A DNA stretch of 64,000 nucleotides from UBA6220 sp041650375 (GCA_041650375.1 JBAZLH010000004.1:1-64000); one strand, 5' to 3'; positions 1 to 6,955 are shown, counted from the first letter of the stretch. Numbers and translations: made by a program. Notes: generated by a model from the sequence alone, not told the origin.

Positions 1-2
1 AG

Positions 3-719
3 GTTGCATCAGGCAATTTTTCCTGTGTAGAAACGCCTCAAGAGAAAAGCAGTATGCTTGAAATAACCAGCCAGAGATTAGTCGATAATAGAATTTACTG
101 CGTTAACGTTAAAAACGAGGGAGCTGCAGGGAGCGTTTATTCTTCTTACGTTTATACGACTCCCGTGAGAGGAAAGCTGGTTTTAGTAAGTTTTGTCTTG
201 CGCTATCCAAATTGTACCAATTACGATGAGGAACAGAGTCTGGCCTGCACGAGCGAAAGAGAGGCTTTTGACCTTGATGCAACGGTGGATCGCATAGTCC
301 AAACCGTCAGGTGGGATTTGGCTTCAGATGAAAACACTTTGGCAAGCCAGCTCTCTAAATGTTTAGTATCGAGTTATTCGGGAGATAAAGAGAAATGCGA
401 CGAGCTCTTGAAACAGATTACTGATTTTGACTCATGCGTTATGGCTGGCTTTTCGATATTAAAATCCAATCCAGCCCAGTGCCAAACAATCGACGGAAGA
501 ACATTTGTTCAGGAGACAAATAGCACTTGGGAGCAGGCGCTGTTAGCCGTCAATAACTGTGGAGTTGAAAAAGTCTTTCAAACACACAGCCGACTCGTAA
601 CTCTGACACTAAAAAATGGCAATAAATTAATTGCCAAGGAACCGCAGATAGATGATATAATTACCGCAATTAGGGCTGTAGAATCAAAATGCGGTAAAAT
701 TCCAATAGGAACAGAGTAG
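3..719 (+). CDS. Hypothetical protein, 5' end cut by window edge
   Basis: The frame is open back to base 3 with no stop, so the first ATG at 54 is probably internal and the gene starts outside the window. About 238 residues are visible, with several Cys residues. A hydrophobic strand (KLVLVSFVLRYPNC, near residue 58) is followed by an acidic helix, then a Cys-containing C-terminal half. I do not recognise a characterised family. The spacing of the Cys residues suggests an exported, disulfide-containing protein, but no signal peptide can be seen because the start is missing. It reads in the same direction as the accessory genes that follow. Confidence 0.6.
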   Translation, partial: VASGNFSCVETPQEKSSMLEITSQRLVDNRIYCVNVKNEGAAGSVYSSYVYTTPVRGKLVLVSFVLRYPNCTNYDEEQSLACTSEREAFDLDATVDRIVQTVRWDLASDENTLASQLSKCLVSSYSGDKEKCDELLKQITDFDSCVMAGFSILKSNPAQCQTIDGRTFVQETNSTWEQALLAVNNCGVEKVFQTHSRLVTLTLKNGNKLIAKEPQIDDIITAIRAVESKCGKIPIGTE

Positions 720-764
720 TAAGTTATTTTAAGTGTTTCCACAGTCAATCAGGCACCAATTAAT

Positions 765-870
765 TAAATAATTTGGCCGCCGCTTCCATTTCATAAGGCT
801 TCCAGCCTTCCAGAATAATGGTTCTAACGGCGTTCAAGGCTTGCAGCAATAAATAAGCCAACGAAAACCG
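765..870 (-). pseudogene. Possible C-terminal gene remnant (36 codons)
   Basis: On the minus strand an open frame of 35 residues runs from a stop at 873-871 to a TAA. It begins RFSLAYLLLQALNAV and ends WKPYEMEAAAKLFN. It has no start codon or ribosome site, but its composition (amphipathic helix, Trp, acidic tail) is protein-like. It lies in the gap between two plus-strand genes. The best reading is the tail of a decayed gene; a chance frame cannot be excluded. Confidence 0.3.
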
Positions 871-877
871 TTATAAA

Positions 878-1240
878 GTGAGATATTGCGCAGAATGCAA
901 AAGGGTAAAATTATTTAATTTTTGTATTTTTTGTTTTAAAAAAACTATTAATGAATTTGTTTTAAAAGCTGGTACTGGTGATTTTAAGTCTACTTTTAAT
1001 AGAACGTCATTTACTCATAAACGCCCTGGGTTCAAAAAATTTCTAAGCAAGGTAATAACTGGATGGATGCCAACAAAAGGAAAAAATAGCAAAAAATATC
1101 CAGAAGGAGTTTTTGTTCATAGGATTATAGATAGAGTAAAAAATTGGTATGAAGAAAAAATTATTGATATGAAAACTGGCGACATAATAGAATCTAAAAA
1201 AGAACCTCTCTCGCAACATAAATCCAAAAAACGGAATTAA
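878..1240 (+). CDS. Small basic zinc-ribbon-like hypothetical protein
   Basis: A 120-residue product starting at GTG 878; a stop at 854 lies upstream in frame and there is no earlier ATG. The N-terminus has two Cys pairs (CAEC at residues 4-7, CIFC at 16-19) that could bind one zinc. The rest is very Lys-rich and ends in a basic tail (SKKRN), suggesting nucleic-acid binding. No clear Shine-Dalgarno precedes the GTG, so the start is uncertain. An intrinsic terminator follows. The family is not recognised. Confidence 0.5.
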   Translation: MRYCAECKRVKLFNFCIFCFKKTINEFVLKAGTGDFKSTFNRTSFTHKRPGFKKFLSKVITGWMPTKGKNSKKYPEGVFVHRIIDRVKNWYEEKIIDMKTGDIIESKKEPLSQHKSKKRN

Positions 1241-1279
1241 AATTCTTGATTAGTCTATTTAAAACTTTTAGCCTTCAAC

Positions 1280-1307
1280 AAAAACCCCATAAGGGTTTGT
1301 TTTTTTG
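1280..1307 (+). terminator. Rho-independent terminator
   Basis: Stem AAACCC / GGGTTT around a 4-nt loop, followed directly by a run of seven T. It ends the zinc-ribbon gene upstream. Confidence 0.75.
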
Positions 1308-1438
1308 TTTAAAATTATAATCTTTTCCGTATATTGACAAAATTGAATTATTATATAATAGTATTATTATCCTGGAAACAAATTCTTTAAAAAAGGAGTT
1401 TCTGGACCAGCACTCTTAACAATTCAAAAGGTGATTAA

Positions 1439-2077
1439 ATGAAAAAGAAAAATGTTGCAACTATCCTGCTTATTGCGATAATCGCGATACTCTTGACCAT
1501 CATTTCACTGGCTGGCTGCTCGGATGTCAAAAACGGAGAACGCGCGCAAATGCTGGACACCCAAGGCACACCAACTGTAACAACGTCTAACGAGCGAGCC
1601 ATATTCATGGGTTATCTCAACCAGGTTAATGACCCGAACAATATCCAATGGATTTATTGTTTCAGTTGGGACGGACATCTACTGTTTAAATCGGCCGTAA
1701 TGGGCAAAACTATTTCAGCCACCAAAAGCAGCGAGCCATACGAAAGAGTAGTGGCTACTTCTGACACCTATAGTTGGGAATATAATGCCGCTCAGAGTTT
1801 TGATGGTTTCATTGCCGGAACTCCACAACTGATGAATCCGTCCGGAATGTTTGGACACGACACACCCGGAGTAATCTGGATGGACCCCCAAGGTAATTAT
1901 TACGAATGGCATGAAGGGCCTTACTTTATTTCAAACGTTCCCTTAAAATTTGAGACTCCGGTATTGTCTTACCAAAACATGGATGTGGAAGTTTACAACC
2001 ATGTTAACCTGATTGAAGAAAAATTGAGGCACGGTGAAAAACTCACTGATGAGGACAAAGCATGGCTAAACAAATAA
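1439..2077 (+). CDS. Lipoprotein, unknown function
   Basis: 212 residues starting with KKK, a hydrophobic stretch at residues 5-26 and a lipobox SLAGC near residue 27, so it is very likely lipid-anchored on the outer face of the membrane. The mature part is rich in Trp, Tyr and Asn and shows no recognised motif. Start support: AAGGTG six bases before ATG 1439. Its last 16 bases overlap the next lipoprotein gene in another frame, so the two are translationally coupled. Confidence 0.7.
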   Translation: MKKKNVATILLIAIIAILLTIISLAGCSDVKNGERAQMLDTQGTPTVTTSNERAIFMGYLNQVNDPNNIQWIYCFSWDGHLLFKSAVMGKTISATKSSEPYERVVATSDTYSWEYNAAQSFDGFIAGTPQLMNPSGMFGHDTPGVIWMDPQGNYYEWHEGPYFISNVPLKFETPVLSYQNMDVEVYNHVNLIEEKLRHGEKLTDEDKAWLNK

Positions 2078-2541
2078 CCTTGATTCTAATTGTTATCGCC
2101 CTAATCGGCGTTACAACGCTATCGTGCGGATGCATGGGGTTCTTCTCCGGATATCCGGAAGCGGGCCAGAAAATCACAAGCGCGGATTATTCAGTCGCCC
2201 AGTATAAATTTTTCATTGAGAAACACAACTCTGTGCGGCAAATGGGCTCACAAATCCTTAACGCAGACGAAAGCGTCGCAGCGTTTGAAAAAATGTACCC
2301 AAGCCCATCAACCTGGGACTGGAAAACCAAGGAAATGTACGATGACCGCATCTTTATCCGCAACGGCTATATCCAACAGTACAACAAGTTTGTCAGCGAT
2401 TACAATTCACGGATGCGCGACCTCACAACCAACCAAATGTGGATGAAGCCCCAAAATTTCCCGAGCGAACTTCAACCTTATGTTCCCGGAAGCATAATCA
2501 CGCTCCAAAACAGCCAAGAGTTAATAACTCCCAAACTGTAA
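2062..2541 (+). CDS. Second lipoprotein, coupled to the first
   Basis: 159 residues with signal segment at 5-22 and a lipobox-like TTLSCGC. The mature region is helical, polar and rich in Tyr, Asn, Gln and Trp; no family is recognised. ATG 2062 lies inside the end of the preceding lipoprotein gene, so the pair forms a two-gene unit probably making partners on the cell surface. Base composition here is more GC-rich than the flanks, a weak hint of transfer. Confidence 0.65.
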   Translation: MAKQITLILIVIALIGVTTLSCGCMGFFSGYPEAGQKITSADYSVAQYKFFIEKHNSVRQMGSQILNADESVAAFEKMYPSPSTWDWKTKEMYDDRIFIRNGYIQQYNKFVSDYNSRMRDLTTNQMWMKPQNFPSELQPYVPGSIITLQNSQELITPKL

Positions 2542-2696
2542 AACATTTTCCTTTTTTACGATAAATCACTAAACCAAATATAAGCCATCAGATGATGCGC
2601 TTTTTGTTTTATTTAACCATATTGATTTTTTAGTAAATTATGTTATCGTCCCATTAGAGCTTTAGCTCTCTTACAATTAAAAAAGGATGATTTGCG

Positions 2697-3260
2697 ATGA
2701 CGAACGAAGAATCATTAAAAGAAATAGAAGATGAAGTTCGAACAAAAGCGGAAATAACCCGAAAGGCAAGGAAAACCCTTGCAGACGCCCACAGGGAACT
2801 GAGAGAATCCGTCCATGCCTATAAAGACGCAAGGACAAAAATGCAAAAAGATTCCTGGAAAAACAAAGGGTTAGCCCTCTGTTATGATTGCAGTAAATTG
2901 TATCCCCAAGAAGACATTACCTTGTTCTATATTGAACGGCTTGAAAAACGGGGCAGCCATTATAGGGAAAGAATGGTCTTAATCCGAAAGGTTCAGGGTT
3001 GCTGCCGTTTGCACGCAAACAATTTATTAAACCGCGCGAAAGGCGGCGAAGATAAATTCCAATGTTTTGAAGTGAGGCAAGAAGGCGAAGAATTCTTTAT
3101 TGTTAACGGCCTAAAAACAATTCCAATTCCTTTTCCGAAAGAAACTGCGATTCTGATTGAGTGGGATGGCATACCAGAAAGAGAATTTGAATTCGGCAAG
3201 CAAATTCTATTCAATTCTTCCCATAATGAACTAACAATGGGAGAAGAAAGGATATTGTAA
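2697..3260 (+). CDS. Coiled-coil protein with Cys pairs, unknown
   Basis: 187 residues. Residues 1-55 are a charged helix of coiled-coil type. CYDC at 62-65 and CC near 102 could hold a zinc ion. The C-terminal half is mixed alpha/beta with an acidic end. AAAGGATGA seven to ten bases before ATG 2697 is a good ribosome site. It has no membrane segment, so it is predicted to be cytoplasmic. The family is not recognised. Confidence 0.6.
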   Translation: MTNEESLKEIEDEVRTKAEITRKARKTLADAHRELRESVHAYKDARTKMQKDSWKNKGLALCYDCSKLYPQEDITLFYIERLEKRGSHYRERMVLIRKVQGCCRLHANNLLNRAKGGEDKFQCFEVRQEGEEFFIVNGLKTIPIPFPKETAILIEWDGIPEREFEFGKQILFNSSHNELTMGEERIL

Positions 3261-3369
3261 ATCCGGCGACAAGATAACATCAAATCGCTTTTTTTATTTT
3301 CTAAAACCATTGGCGTTTTTTTATTTTAGGTATATAATTTAAGCAATAATTAATTATATAAAAACATAT

Positions 3370-3786
3370 ATGAAAATTGAATGGAATAAGCCCACTAAAT
3401 ACTCAATGGTGTTGGCTATTATTGTTTACGTGGCGACTTTTTGGTTGGCTTTTTACTTGGGCTTAAGATGGGGAGAAGCCAATGCGATTATTGACCAATT
3501 TTCGTCCCAACAAAACCAGCAACAAGACCAAGACAAAATTATTAACGCCGTAACTTTTTATTGCGATAACAGTAAAAAAATTGACGCGGTTTTTTACAGC
3601 CGAAAAGTCGCCATCTCTTTGAGCGACGGACGAAGCATGGTGCTTCCGCAAACTATTTCCGGTTCGGGCGCGCGCTACGCCAACGCGGATGAATCTTTCG
3701 TCTTTTGGAATAAAGGCGACACAGCTTTTGTTCAAGAAGGCGCTGCGACAACTTACGAAAATTGCGCCCTCCCTCCCGCGAAATAA
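3370..3786 (+). CDS. MliC-like lysozyme inhibitor domain protein
   Basis: 138 residues: one membrane segment at about 13-33, a Gln-rich linker, then an MliC domain at about 60-135. The domain signature is clear: VTFYCDN at its start, the DGRSMVLPQ turn, SGARYAN, FVFWNKGD and a closing Cys in YENCAL. MliC proteins block C-type lysozyme at the cell surface (family knowledge). Here the domain would be held outside the membrane by the N-terminal anchor. The two Cys are placed to form the family disulfide. A terminator follows. Confidence 0.85.
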   Translation: MKIEWNKPTKYSMVLAIIVYVATFWLAFYLGLRWGEANAIIDQFSSQQNQQQDQDKIINAVTFYCDNSKKIDAVFYSRKVAISLSDGRSMVLPQTISGSGARYANADESFVFWNKGDTAFVQEGAATTYENCALPPAK

Positions 3787-3804
3787 ATATATTATTTTAA
3801 AACT

Positions 3805-3843
3805 TAAAATCGCTCCGCCAGCTGGCGGATTAGCGGTTTTTTG
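3805..3843 (+). terminator. Rho-independent terminator
   Basis: Nested stem AATCGCT / AGCGGTT around CCGCCAGCTGGCGG, followed by six T. It ends the MliC gene. Confidence 0.7.
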
Positions 3844-3856
3844 TTATTATAAAACC

Positions 3857-4240
3857 ATGGACATAGAAAACTTTGAAGAACTCGTGCGGGAAGGAATAAA
3901 AGCCATTCCCCAAAAATTCTTGGACTTGCTGGACAATGTTGATATTATCGTGGAAGAAAATCCCACGCCCGAACAATTAAAAAAATTAAAAATTAAAAAT
4001 AATTATTTTCTTTTTGGGTTGTACGAAGGAATCCCCAAAACAGAAAGGTGGGGATATGGCCAAGCTTTGCCGGACAAAATAACAATTTTCAAAAATCCGA
4101 TTGAGCAAACCGCCCAAACAAAAGAAGAAATCAAACAACTTATTAAAGACACTGTTTGGCATGAAATCGCGCATCATTTTGGAATGAATGAAGACAGGGT
4201 AAGGAAAGCCGAAACCCGGCGCAAGCGCCCAATCGGATAA
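3857..4240 (+). CDS. Minimal zincin-like metallopeptidase family protein
   Basis: 127 residues from ATG 3857; a longer open frame upstream runs through the preceding terminator and is rejected. HEIAHHFGM near residue 107 is the HExxH zinc site with the usual downstream Met-turn-like context, and the YGQALPDKITIF segment is typical of the small zincin family found beside housekeeping genes in many bacteria (PF06262 type). Predicted to be a cytoplasmic metal-dependent peptidase. Its substrate is unknown. Confidence 0.8.
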   Translation: MDIENFEELVREGIKAIPQKFLDLLDNVDIIVEENPTPEQLKKLKIKNNYFLFGLYEGIPKTERWGYGQALPDKITIFKNPIEQTAQTKEEIKQLIKDTVWHEIAHHFGMNEDRVRKAETRRKRPIG

Positions 4241-4262
4241 AATTACCCAGCCGCGCAGACAA

Positions 4263-4291
4263 TTGACAAATGACATAAATTGTATTATTAT
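4263..4291 (+). promoter_or_regulatory. Promoter TTGACA-17-TATTAT
   Basis: TTGACA at 4263-4268 and TATTAT at 4286-4291, 17 bases apart. Predicted transcription start is near 4298, only about 6 nt before ATG 4304. This decides the start of the HTH gene, because the earlier in-frame ATG at 4280 lies inside the promoter. Confidence 0.75.
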
Positions 4292-4303
4292 ACAGAAGGT
4301 ATC

Positions 4304-4597
4304 ATGCCCGACACTACAGCTACTTTAAATTGCGAGAGCAAAGATTCAAAAGCCATCCCAAAAATCAACATAAAGTCACGCACAGTTAAAATCCCGGAAG
4401 ACAAAAAAGTATTGAGCATAATGGAAATACGCAAGTATTTCCACGTAAGCCCAAAAAGAATTCATGGCTGGATAAAGCAAGGATTAAAAACCGCTCCGGC
4501 TGTGCGAGGAATAAGAATTTATCGAAAAACCCTCAAGGAATATCACGATAAAAGCGGTGAATTCATTATCCTCCCCGAGAAACCAAGTATAGAGTAA
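4304..4597 (+). CDS. Small HTH DNA-binding protein (excisionase/MerR-like fold)
   Basis: 97 residues. After a polar N-terminus, residues 41-90 form a helix-turn-helix with a wing: LSIMEIRKYFHVSPKRIHGW followed by a strand RGIRIYRKTLKEYHDK. This resembles the excisionase-like winged HTH used by small regulators and recombination directionality factors. GAAGG sits just before the ATG and the transcript leader is very short. It is 2.4 kb from xerC/D on the opposite strand; a functional link is only a guess. Confidence 0.65.
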   Translation: MPDTTATLNCESKDSKAIPKINIKSRTVKIPEDKKVLSIMEIRKYFHVSPKRIHGWIKQGLKTAPAVRGIRIYRKTLKEYHDKSGEFIILPEKPSIE

Positions 4598-4624
4598 AAT
4601 CTATGCTTTTTTTTATTTAATGGC

Positions 4625-4652
4625 TTGACAAACATTTTAATAGATATAAAAT
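4625..4652 (+). promoter_or_regulatory. Promoter for a noncoding unit
   Basis: TTGACA at 4625-4630 and TAAAAT at 4647-4652 with a 16-base spacer; start near 4659. Confidence 0.6.
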
Positions 4653-4658
4653 GATTAT

Positions 4659-4813
4659 AGAACCTTTAACAATATAGAATTTTAAATCCCTATAAACCGG
4701 ACCAAACCAATCCAAACAATCCTCCTAACTAATGCGACTATCCGCTTTATAATAGATTTAAAATTCTCCTCTCCCATATCGGTGATATCTCGCATATCAC
4801 CGTTCTTTTTTTA
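4659..4813 (+). ncRNA. Putative sRNA with long basal stem and CCUCCU loop
   Basis: A promoter, no credible ORF and a strong terminator bound a transcript of about 155 nt. GAATTTTAAATC (4677-4688) is perfectly complementary to 4755-4766. The stem continues inward (CTAT/ATAG, then CGG/CCG), leaving a C/A-rich loop of about 45 nt with CCAAAC twice and CCTCCT at 4721-4726, identical to the usual anti-Shine-Dalgarno core of 16S rRNA. The family is not recognised. Confidence 0.5.
4780..4813 (+). terminator. Rho-independent terminator
   Basis: CGGTGATAT / ATATCACCG (9 bp) around a 5-nt loop, then TTC and eight T. It ends the putative sRNA. Confidence 0.85.
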
Positions 4814-4892
4814 ACCCGAGTTAAATAGGATTTTAAATTTTTTAAAATCTCAAATTCCAATCAATGATTAAAATTTATTTAACCGGGCAAGT

Positions 4893-4921
4893 TTGACTTT
4901 TTTTATTTTTACAATTAACAT
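4893..4921 (+). promoter_or_regulatory. Promoter for the 36-residue gene
   Basis: TTGACT at 4893-4898 and TAACAT at 4916-4921 with a 17-base spacer. The -10 box is weak. Confidence 0.45.
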
Positions 4922-4949
4922 ATTCGTTGTATAGGAGAGTGAACAGAAT

Positions 4950-5060
4950 ATGCAAAACAAGGAACTACCTTCGAGAATAGCAAACAAACTCTTACGCCAG
5001 TACCTTCAAGTGTGGTCATACCAGAGAATTCCTCTCTGCCATCTCCAATGGGTTGGATAA
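4950..5060 (+). CDS. Small basic protein, 36 residues, unknown
   Basis: An ORF too short for usual callers. It starts ATG 4950 with AGGAG at 4933-4937 (about 12 bases away, slightly far) and stops TAA at 5058-5060. The product begins MQNKELPSRIANKLL and ends CHLQWVG; it is basic and amphipathic, with Trp and Cys near the end. It sits alone between its own promoter and terminator, which argues for a real one-gene unit. A noncoding RNA is the alternative reading. Confidence 0.5.
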   Translation: MQNKELPSRIANKLLRQYLQVWSYQRIPLCHLQWVG

Positions 5061-5076
5061 CAGCACAACCCAAACC

Positions 5077-5107
5077 CCGTGTAAACATTTCATTACACGG
5101 TTTTTTT
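5077..5107 (+). terminator. Rho-independent terminator
   Basis: CCGTGTAA / TTACACGG (8 bp) with an 8-nt loop and seven or more T. It separates the small unit from tpiA. Confidence 0.85.
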
Positions 5108-5163
5108 CTTTTTGAAAAAATATGGTATTATTCAGGTATCTAAATATTAACTATAAAAATTTT

Positions 5164-5913
5164 ATGAGCAAAAAATTAATTATCGGAAATTGGAAATGCA
5201 ATCCGCTGAAAACAAGCGAGGCTTTAAAAATATTCAACGACATTAAATCCTCGGCTGAAAATTCAAAAACATCGGAAACAATTATTTGCCCTCCGAATAT
5301 TTTTTTAAAAGATTTATTGGCGTTAAAAACAAAAATAAAAATCGGGGCGCAAAATTGTTTTTGGGAAAAACAAGGCGCGTACACCGGAGAAGTGTCTGCC
5401 GGAATGCTCAAAAACATGGGGTGTAAATACGTAATTATTGGCCATTCGGAAAGGAGGAAAATAAATAAAGAAACCAACGAAGAAATAAATAAAAAAATAA
5501 TTTCTGTTTTGGAAAATAAATTAATTCCTATTTTCTGTTTTGGAGAAAATAGGGAAGAACGGGAAAATGAAAAAACCTTTGATGTCTTAAAAAATCAAAT
5601 TCAAGAGGGGATTGATAAAATCGCAAAGCCGGATATAGCGAAAATAATTTTCGCCTATGAACCGATTTGGTCAATCGGCAGCGGTAATTTCGCGGCGCCG
5701 GAACAGATAAAAGAAGTCCGTGATTTTATAATCAGATTATTGTCCCAAAAAATAGGCAAAGAAAATATTGGCAAAATAAAAATTATTTACGGGGGGAGTG
5801 TTAACGCGGAAAATACCCCGTCCTATTTCAACCAGGCTCAAATGGACGGCGTATTGGTTGGCGGCATGTCCTTGAAGCCAATTGAATTTTCCAAAATAAT
5901 CAAATCCGCTTAA
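5164..5913 (+). CDS. tpiA: Triosephosphate isomerase
   Basis: 249 residues. Interconverts dihydroxyacetone phosphate and glyceraldehyde-3-phosphate in glycolysis. TIM-barrel landmarks are all present: GNWKCN with the catalytic Lys near residue 11, GHSERR with the catalytic His, AYEPIWSIGSG with the catalytic Glu, and the GGSVN phosphate-binding loop. ATG 5164 is chosen over the earlier in-frame ATG 5122 because family members begin at KKLIIGNWK. It has its own terminator and is not in an operon. Confidence 0.97.
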   Translation: MSKKLIIGNWKCNPLKTSEALKIFNDIKSSAENSKTSETIICPPNIFLKDLLALKTKIKIGAQNCFWEKQGAYTGEVSAGMLKNMGCKYVIIGHSERRKINKETNEEINKKIISVLENKLIPIFCFGENREERENEKTFDVLKNQIQEGIDKIAKPDIAKIIFAYEPIWSIGSGNFAAPEQIKEVRDFIIRLLSQKIGKENIGKIKIIYGGSVNAENTPSYFNQAQMDGVLVGGMSLKPIEFSKIIKSA

Positions 5914-5953
5914 CTAAAAAATCCGCTTGGCAGCGGGGTTCATTTTCATTAAC

Positions 5954-5982
5954 AAGAGATTTTGTGTGGAATCTCTTTTTTT
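5954..5982 (+). terminator. Rho-independent terminator of tpiA
   Basis: AAGAGATT / AATCTCTT stem with an 8-nt loop and a T run. Confidence 0.75.
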
Positions 5983-5988
5983 GTGAAC

Positions 5989-6063
5989 TTAGTTCACGTA
6001 CTTGCGGTGCTTTTCTTGTTCCATTAAAGAACAAACAAATTCGTAAATTGAAATAATGGGCAA
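5989..6063 (-). CDS. Micro-ORF, 22-24 residues, strong ribosome site
   Basis: AAGGAGG (minus strand, bases 6072-6066) is a perfect Shine-Dalgarno. It is followed either closely by TTG 6063 or at 8 bases by ATT 6057. The frame reads IISIYEFVCSLMEQEKH and ends with TAA inside a GTGAAC/GTTCAC hairpin. It lies at the downstream end of the minus-strand micro-ORF region. Whether it is translated is unknown. Confidence 0.3.
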   Translation of the reverse strand: MPIISIYEFVCSLMEQEKHRKYVN

Positions 6064-6259
6064 CACCTCCTTGTTAAGTTACTACAAAAATAATATTAAC
6101 AGATTTACAAAAAAATACAACCCCTAATTTCCTTAAATTAAAACGAGGCATTCTTCCAAAGATAAATTGAAAGAATGCCCCATGGTTACGCGCCGAATAG
6201 TTCGGCTTACTCATTTGGGCAATTTTGTATTGGCTCCAGGTACGATCCGCCTTCGCTGG

Positions 6260-6355
6260 CTAAGATTTCTGTGAGCAAATACGACTTAACTGAACTCGAA
6301 CGCCCTTCGATACAACACCGCAAAATGCGGTTGAAGATAATGCTTTGGGAAGCAT
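6260..6355 (-). CDS. Micro-ORF, 31 residues
   Basis: ATG 6355 is preceded by AGAGG at 5-base spacing. The frame begins MLPKALSSTAFCGVV and ends SRICSQKS. It is basic with two Cys and overlaps two hairpins of the structured transcript. Translation is uncertain; it could be incidental. Confidence 0.25.
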   Translation of the reverse strand: MLPKALSSTAFCGVVSKGVRVQLSRICSQKS

Positions 6356-6439
6356 TGAAACCTCTTTTTATTGTTCATTAACGATACGGCTCTACAGAGC
6401 GAGGGCAATGTGATTTAATTTCCTCTGGTAACGGTTGAG

Positions 6440-6490
6440 TTAGGCAATCACTACGCCCGTAAGCATTGCAAATGAGAGTCTCTTGGACAT
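6440..6490 (-). CDS. Micro-ORF, 16 residues, leader-like
   Basis: ATG 6490 is preceded by GGAAGG at 5-base spacing. The peptide MSKRLSFAMLTGVVIA has a basic N-terminus and a hydrophobic core, like a short membrane peptide or leader. It lies within the large structured minus-strand transcript. Confidence 0.25.
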   Translation of the reverse strand: MSKRLSFAMLTGVVIA

Positions 6491-6689
6491 TTTGACCTTC
6501 CATCAAAGATGGAACAGGCTACCGATTTTATTCGCAATGATGCGGATACTTTGTTAACAGGGCGAAACCCCGCAAACAACAAAGTCCTCAATACCACACT
6601 ACCGCTTGCATGCCGGAAGTGCTTATGACGAAGATACACTCTCCATTCATAACGGAACACTGACCATGTCGGCCGAAGTTACTACTTTC

Positions 6690-6718
6690 TTTATATTATA
6701 TTTATTGCTTTAAGGCAA
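6690..6718 (-). promoter_or_regulatory. Promoter of the large structured transcript
   Basis: Minus strand: TTGCCT (6718-6713), 17 bases, TATAAA (6695-6690). Start near 6683. Confidence 0.5.
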
Positions 6719-6722
6719 GCAT

Positions 6723-6759
6723 AAAAAAATAAGAACGCCGGACTTAATAAAATCCGGCG
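6723..6759 (-). terminator. Rho-independent terminator
   Basis: Minus strand CGCCGGA / TCCGGCG (7 bp), 10-nt loop, then a T-rich tract of 13. It ends the 9-residue micro-ORF unit. Confidence 0.8.
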
Positions 6760-6776
6760 CGATGACTTCCCTCAAC

Positions 6777-6806
6777 TTAACAGCCAATTAATGCATCGCA
6801 ACGCAT
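6777..6806 (-). CDS. Nine-residue micro-ORF in its own transcript
   Basis: ATG 6806, preceded by GGGAGG at 7-base spacing, encodes MRCDALIGC and stops. It lies between a promoter/5' hairpin (6820-6845) and a strong terminator (6723-6759), so the transcript is only about 108 nt. Such a layout fits a leader peptide or attenuator-like sRNA. Confidence 0.35.
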   Translation of the reverse strand: MRCDALIGC

Positions 6807-6819
6807 GGTATAACCTCCC

Positions 6820-6845
6820 GAACAAAAGTTCTATTTTATTTATAC
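6820..6845 (-). promoter_or_regulatory. -10 region with 5' hairpin, copy B
   Basis: Minus strand TATAAATAAAAT followed immediately by GAAC-TTTT-GTTC. The same arrangement recurs at 6929-6955 with a one-pair-longer hairpin. Confidence 0.45.
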
Positions 6846-6858
6846 TATATTTCCATAT

Positions 6859-6894
6859 AAAAAAATAGGGGCATCTCCTTTTAAGAAAATACCC
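6859..6894 (-). terminator. Rho-independent terminator of unit A
   Basis: On the minus strand a 12-bp stem with four G-U pairs (GGGTATTTTCTT with AAGGAGATGCCC, 2-nt loop) is followed by CTA and seven T. The stem would hide the AAGGAG sequence it contains. The G-U pairs are possible only on this strand. Confidence 0.65.
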
Positions 6895-6928
6895 GTTGTG
6901 TGCCCAATCAGACTACTCACAGTTTTGC

Positions 6929-6955
6929 GAACCAAAAGGTTCTATTTTATTTATA
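6929..6955 (-). promoter_or_regulatory. -10 region with 5' hairpin, copy A
   Basis: Minus strand TATAAATAAAAT, then GAACC-TTTT-GGTTC. A weak -35 (TTGTTT) lies 17 bases upstream. It drives an 80-nt unit ending at the terminator 6859-6894. Confidence 0.45.

Larger units (their letters stand above)
6135..6683 (-). ncRNA. Large structured transcript of about 550 nt, unassigned
   Basis: No conventional gene lies here, yet the strand carries many hairpins: 6147-6179 (13 bp), AATGCTT/AAGCATT near 6340-6357, ACCGCA/TGCGGT near 6316-6330, TTCCATC/GATGGAA near 6497-6514, ACTTTGTT/AACAAAGT near 6549-6586. In at least two of them the pairs that fail on the plus strand (C-A) are G-U on the minus strand, so the RNA is read from the minus strand. 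A promoter lies just upstream. It does not match RNase P, tmRNA, SRP or 6S landmarks that I can recall. Confidence 0.5.

Noticed and set aside
6135..6683. RNase P RNA or tmRNA
   Set aside because: The conserved RNase P P4 strings and the tmRNA tag ORF and tRNA-like ends are not present on either strand.
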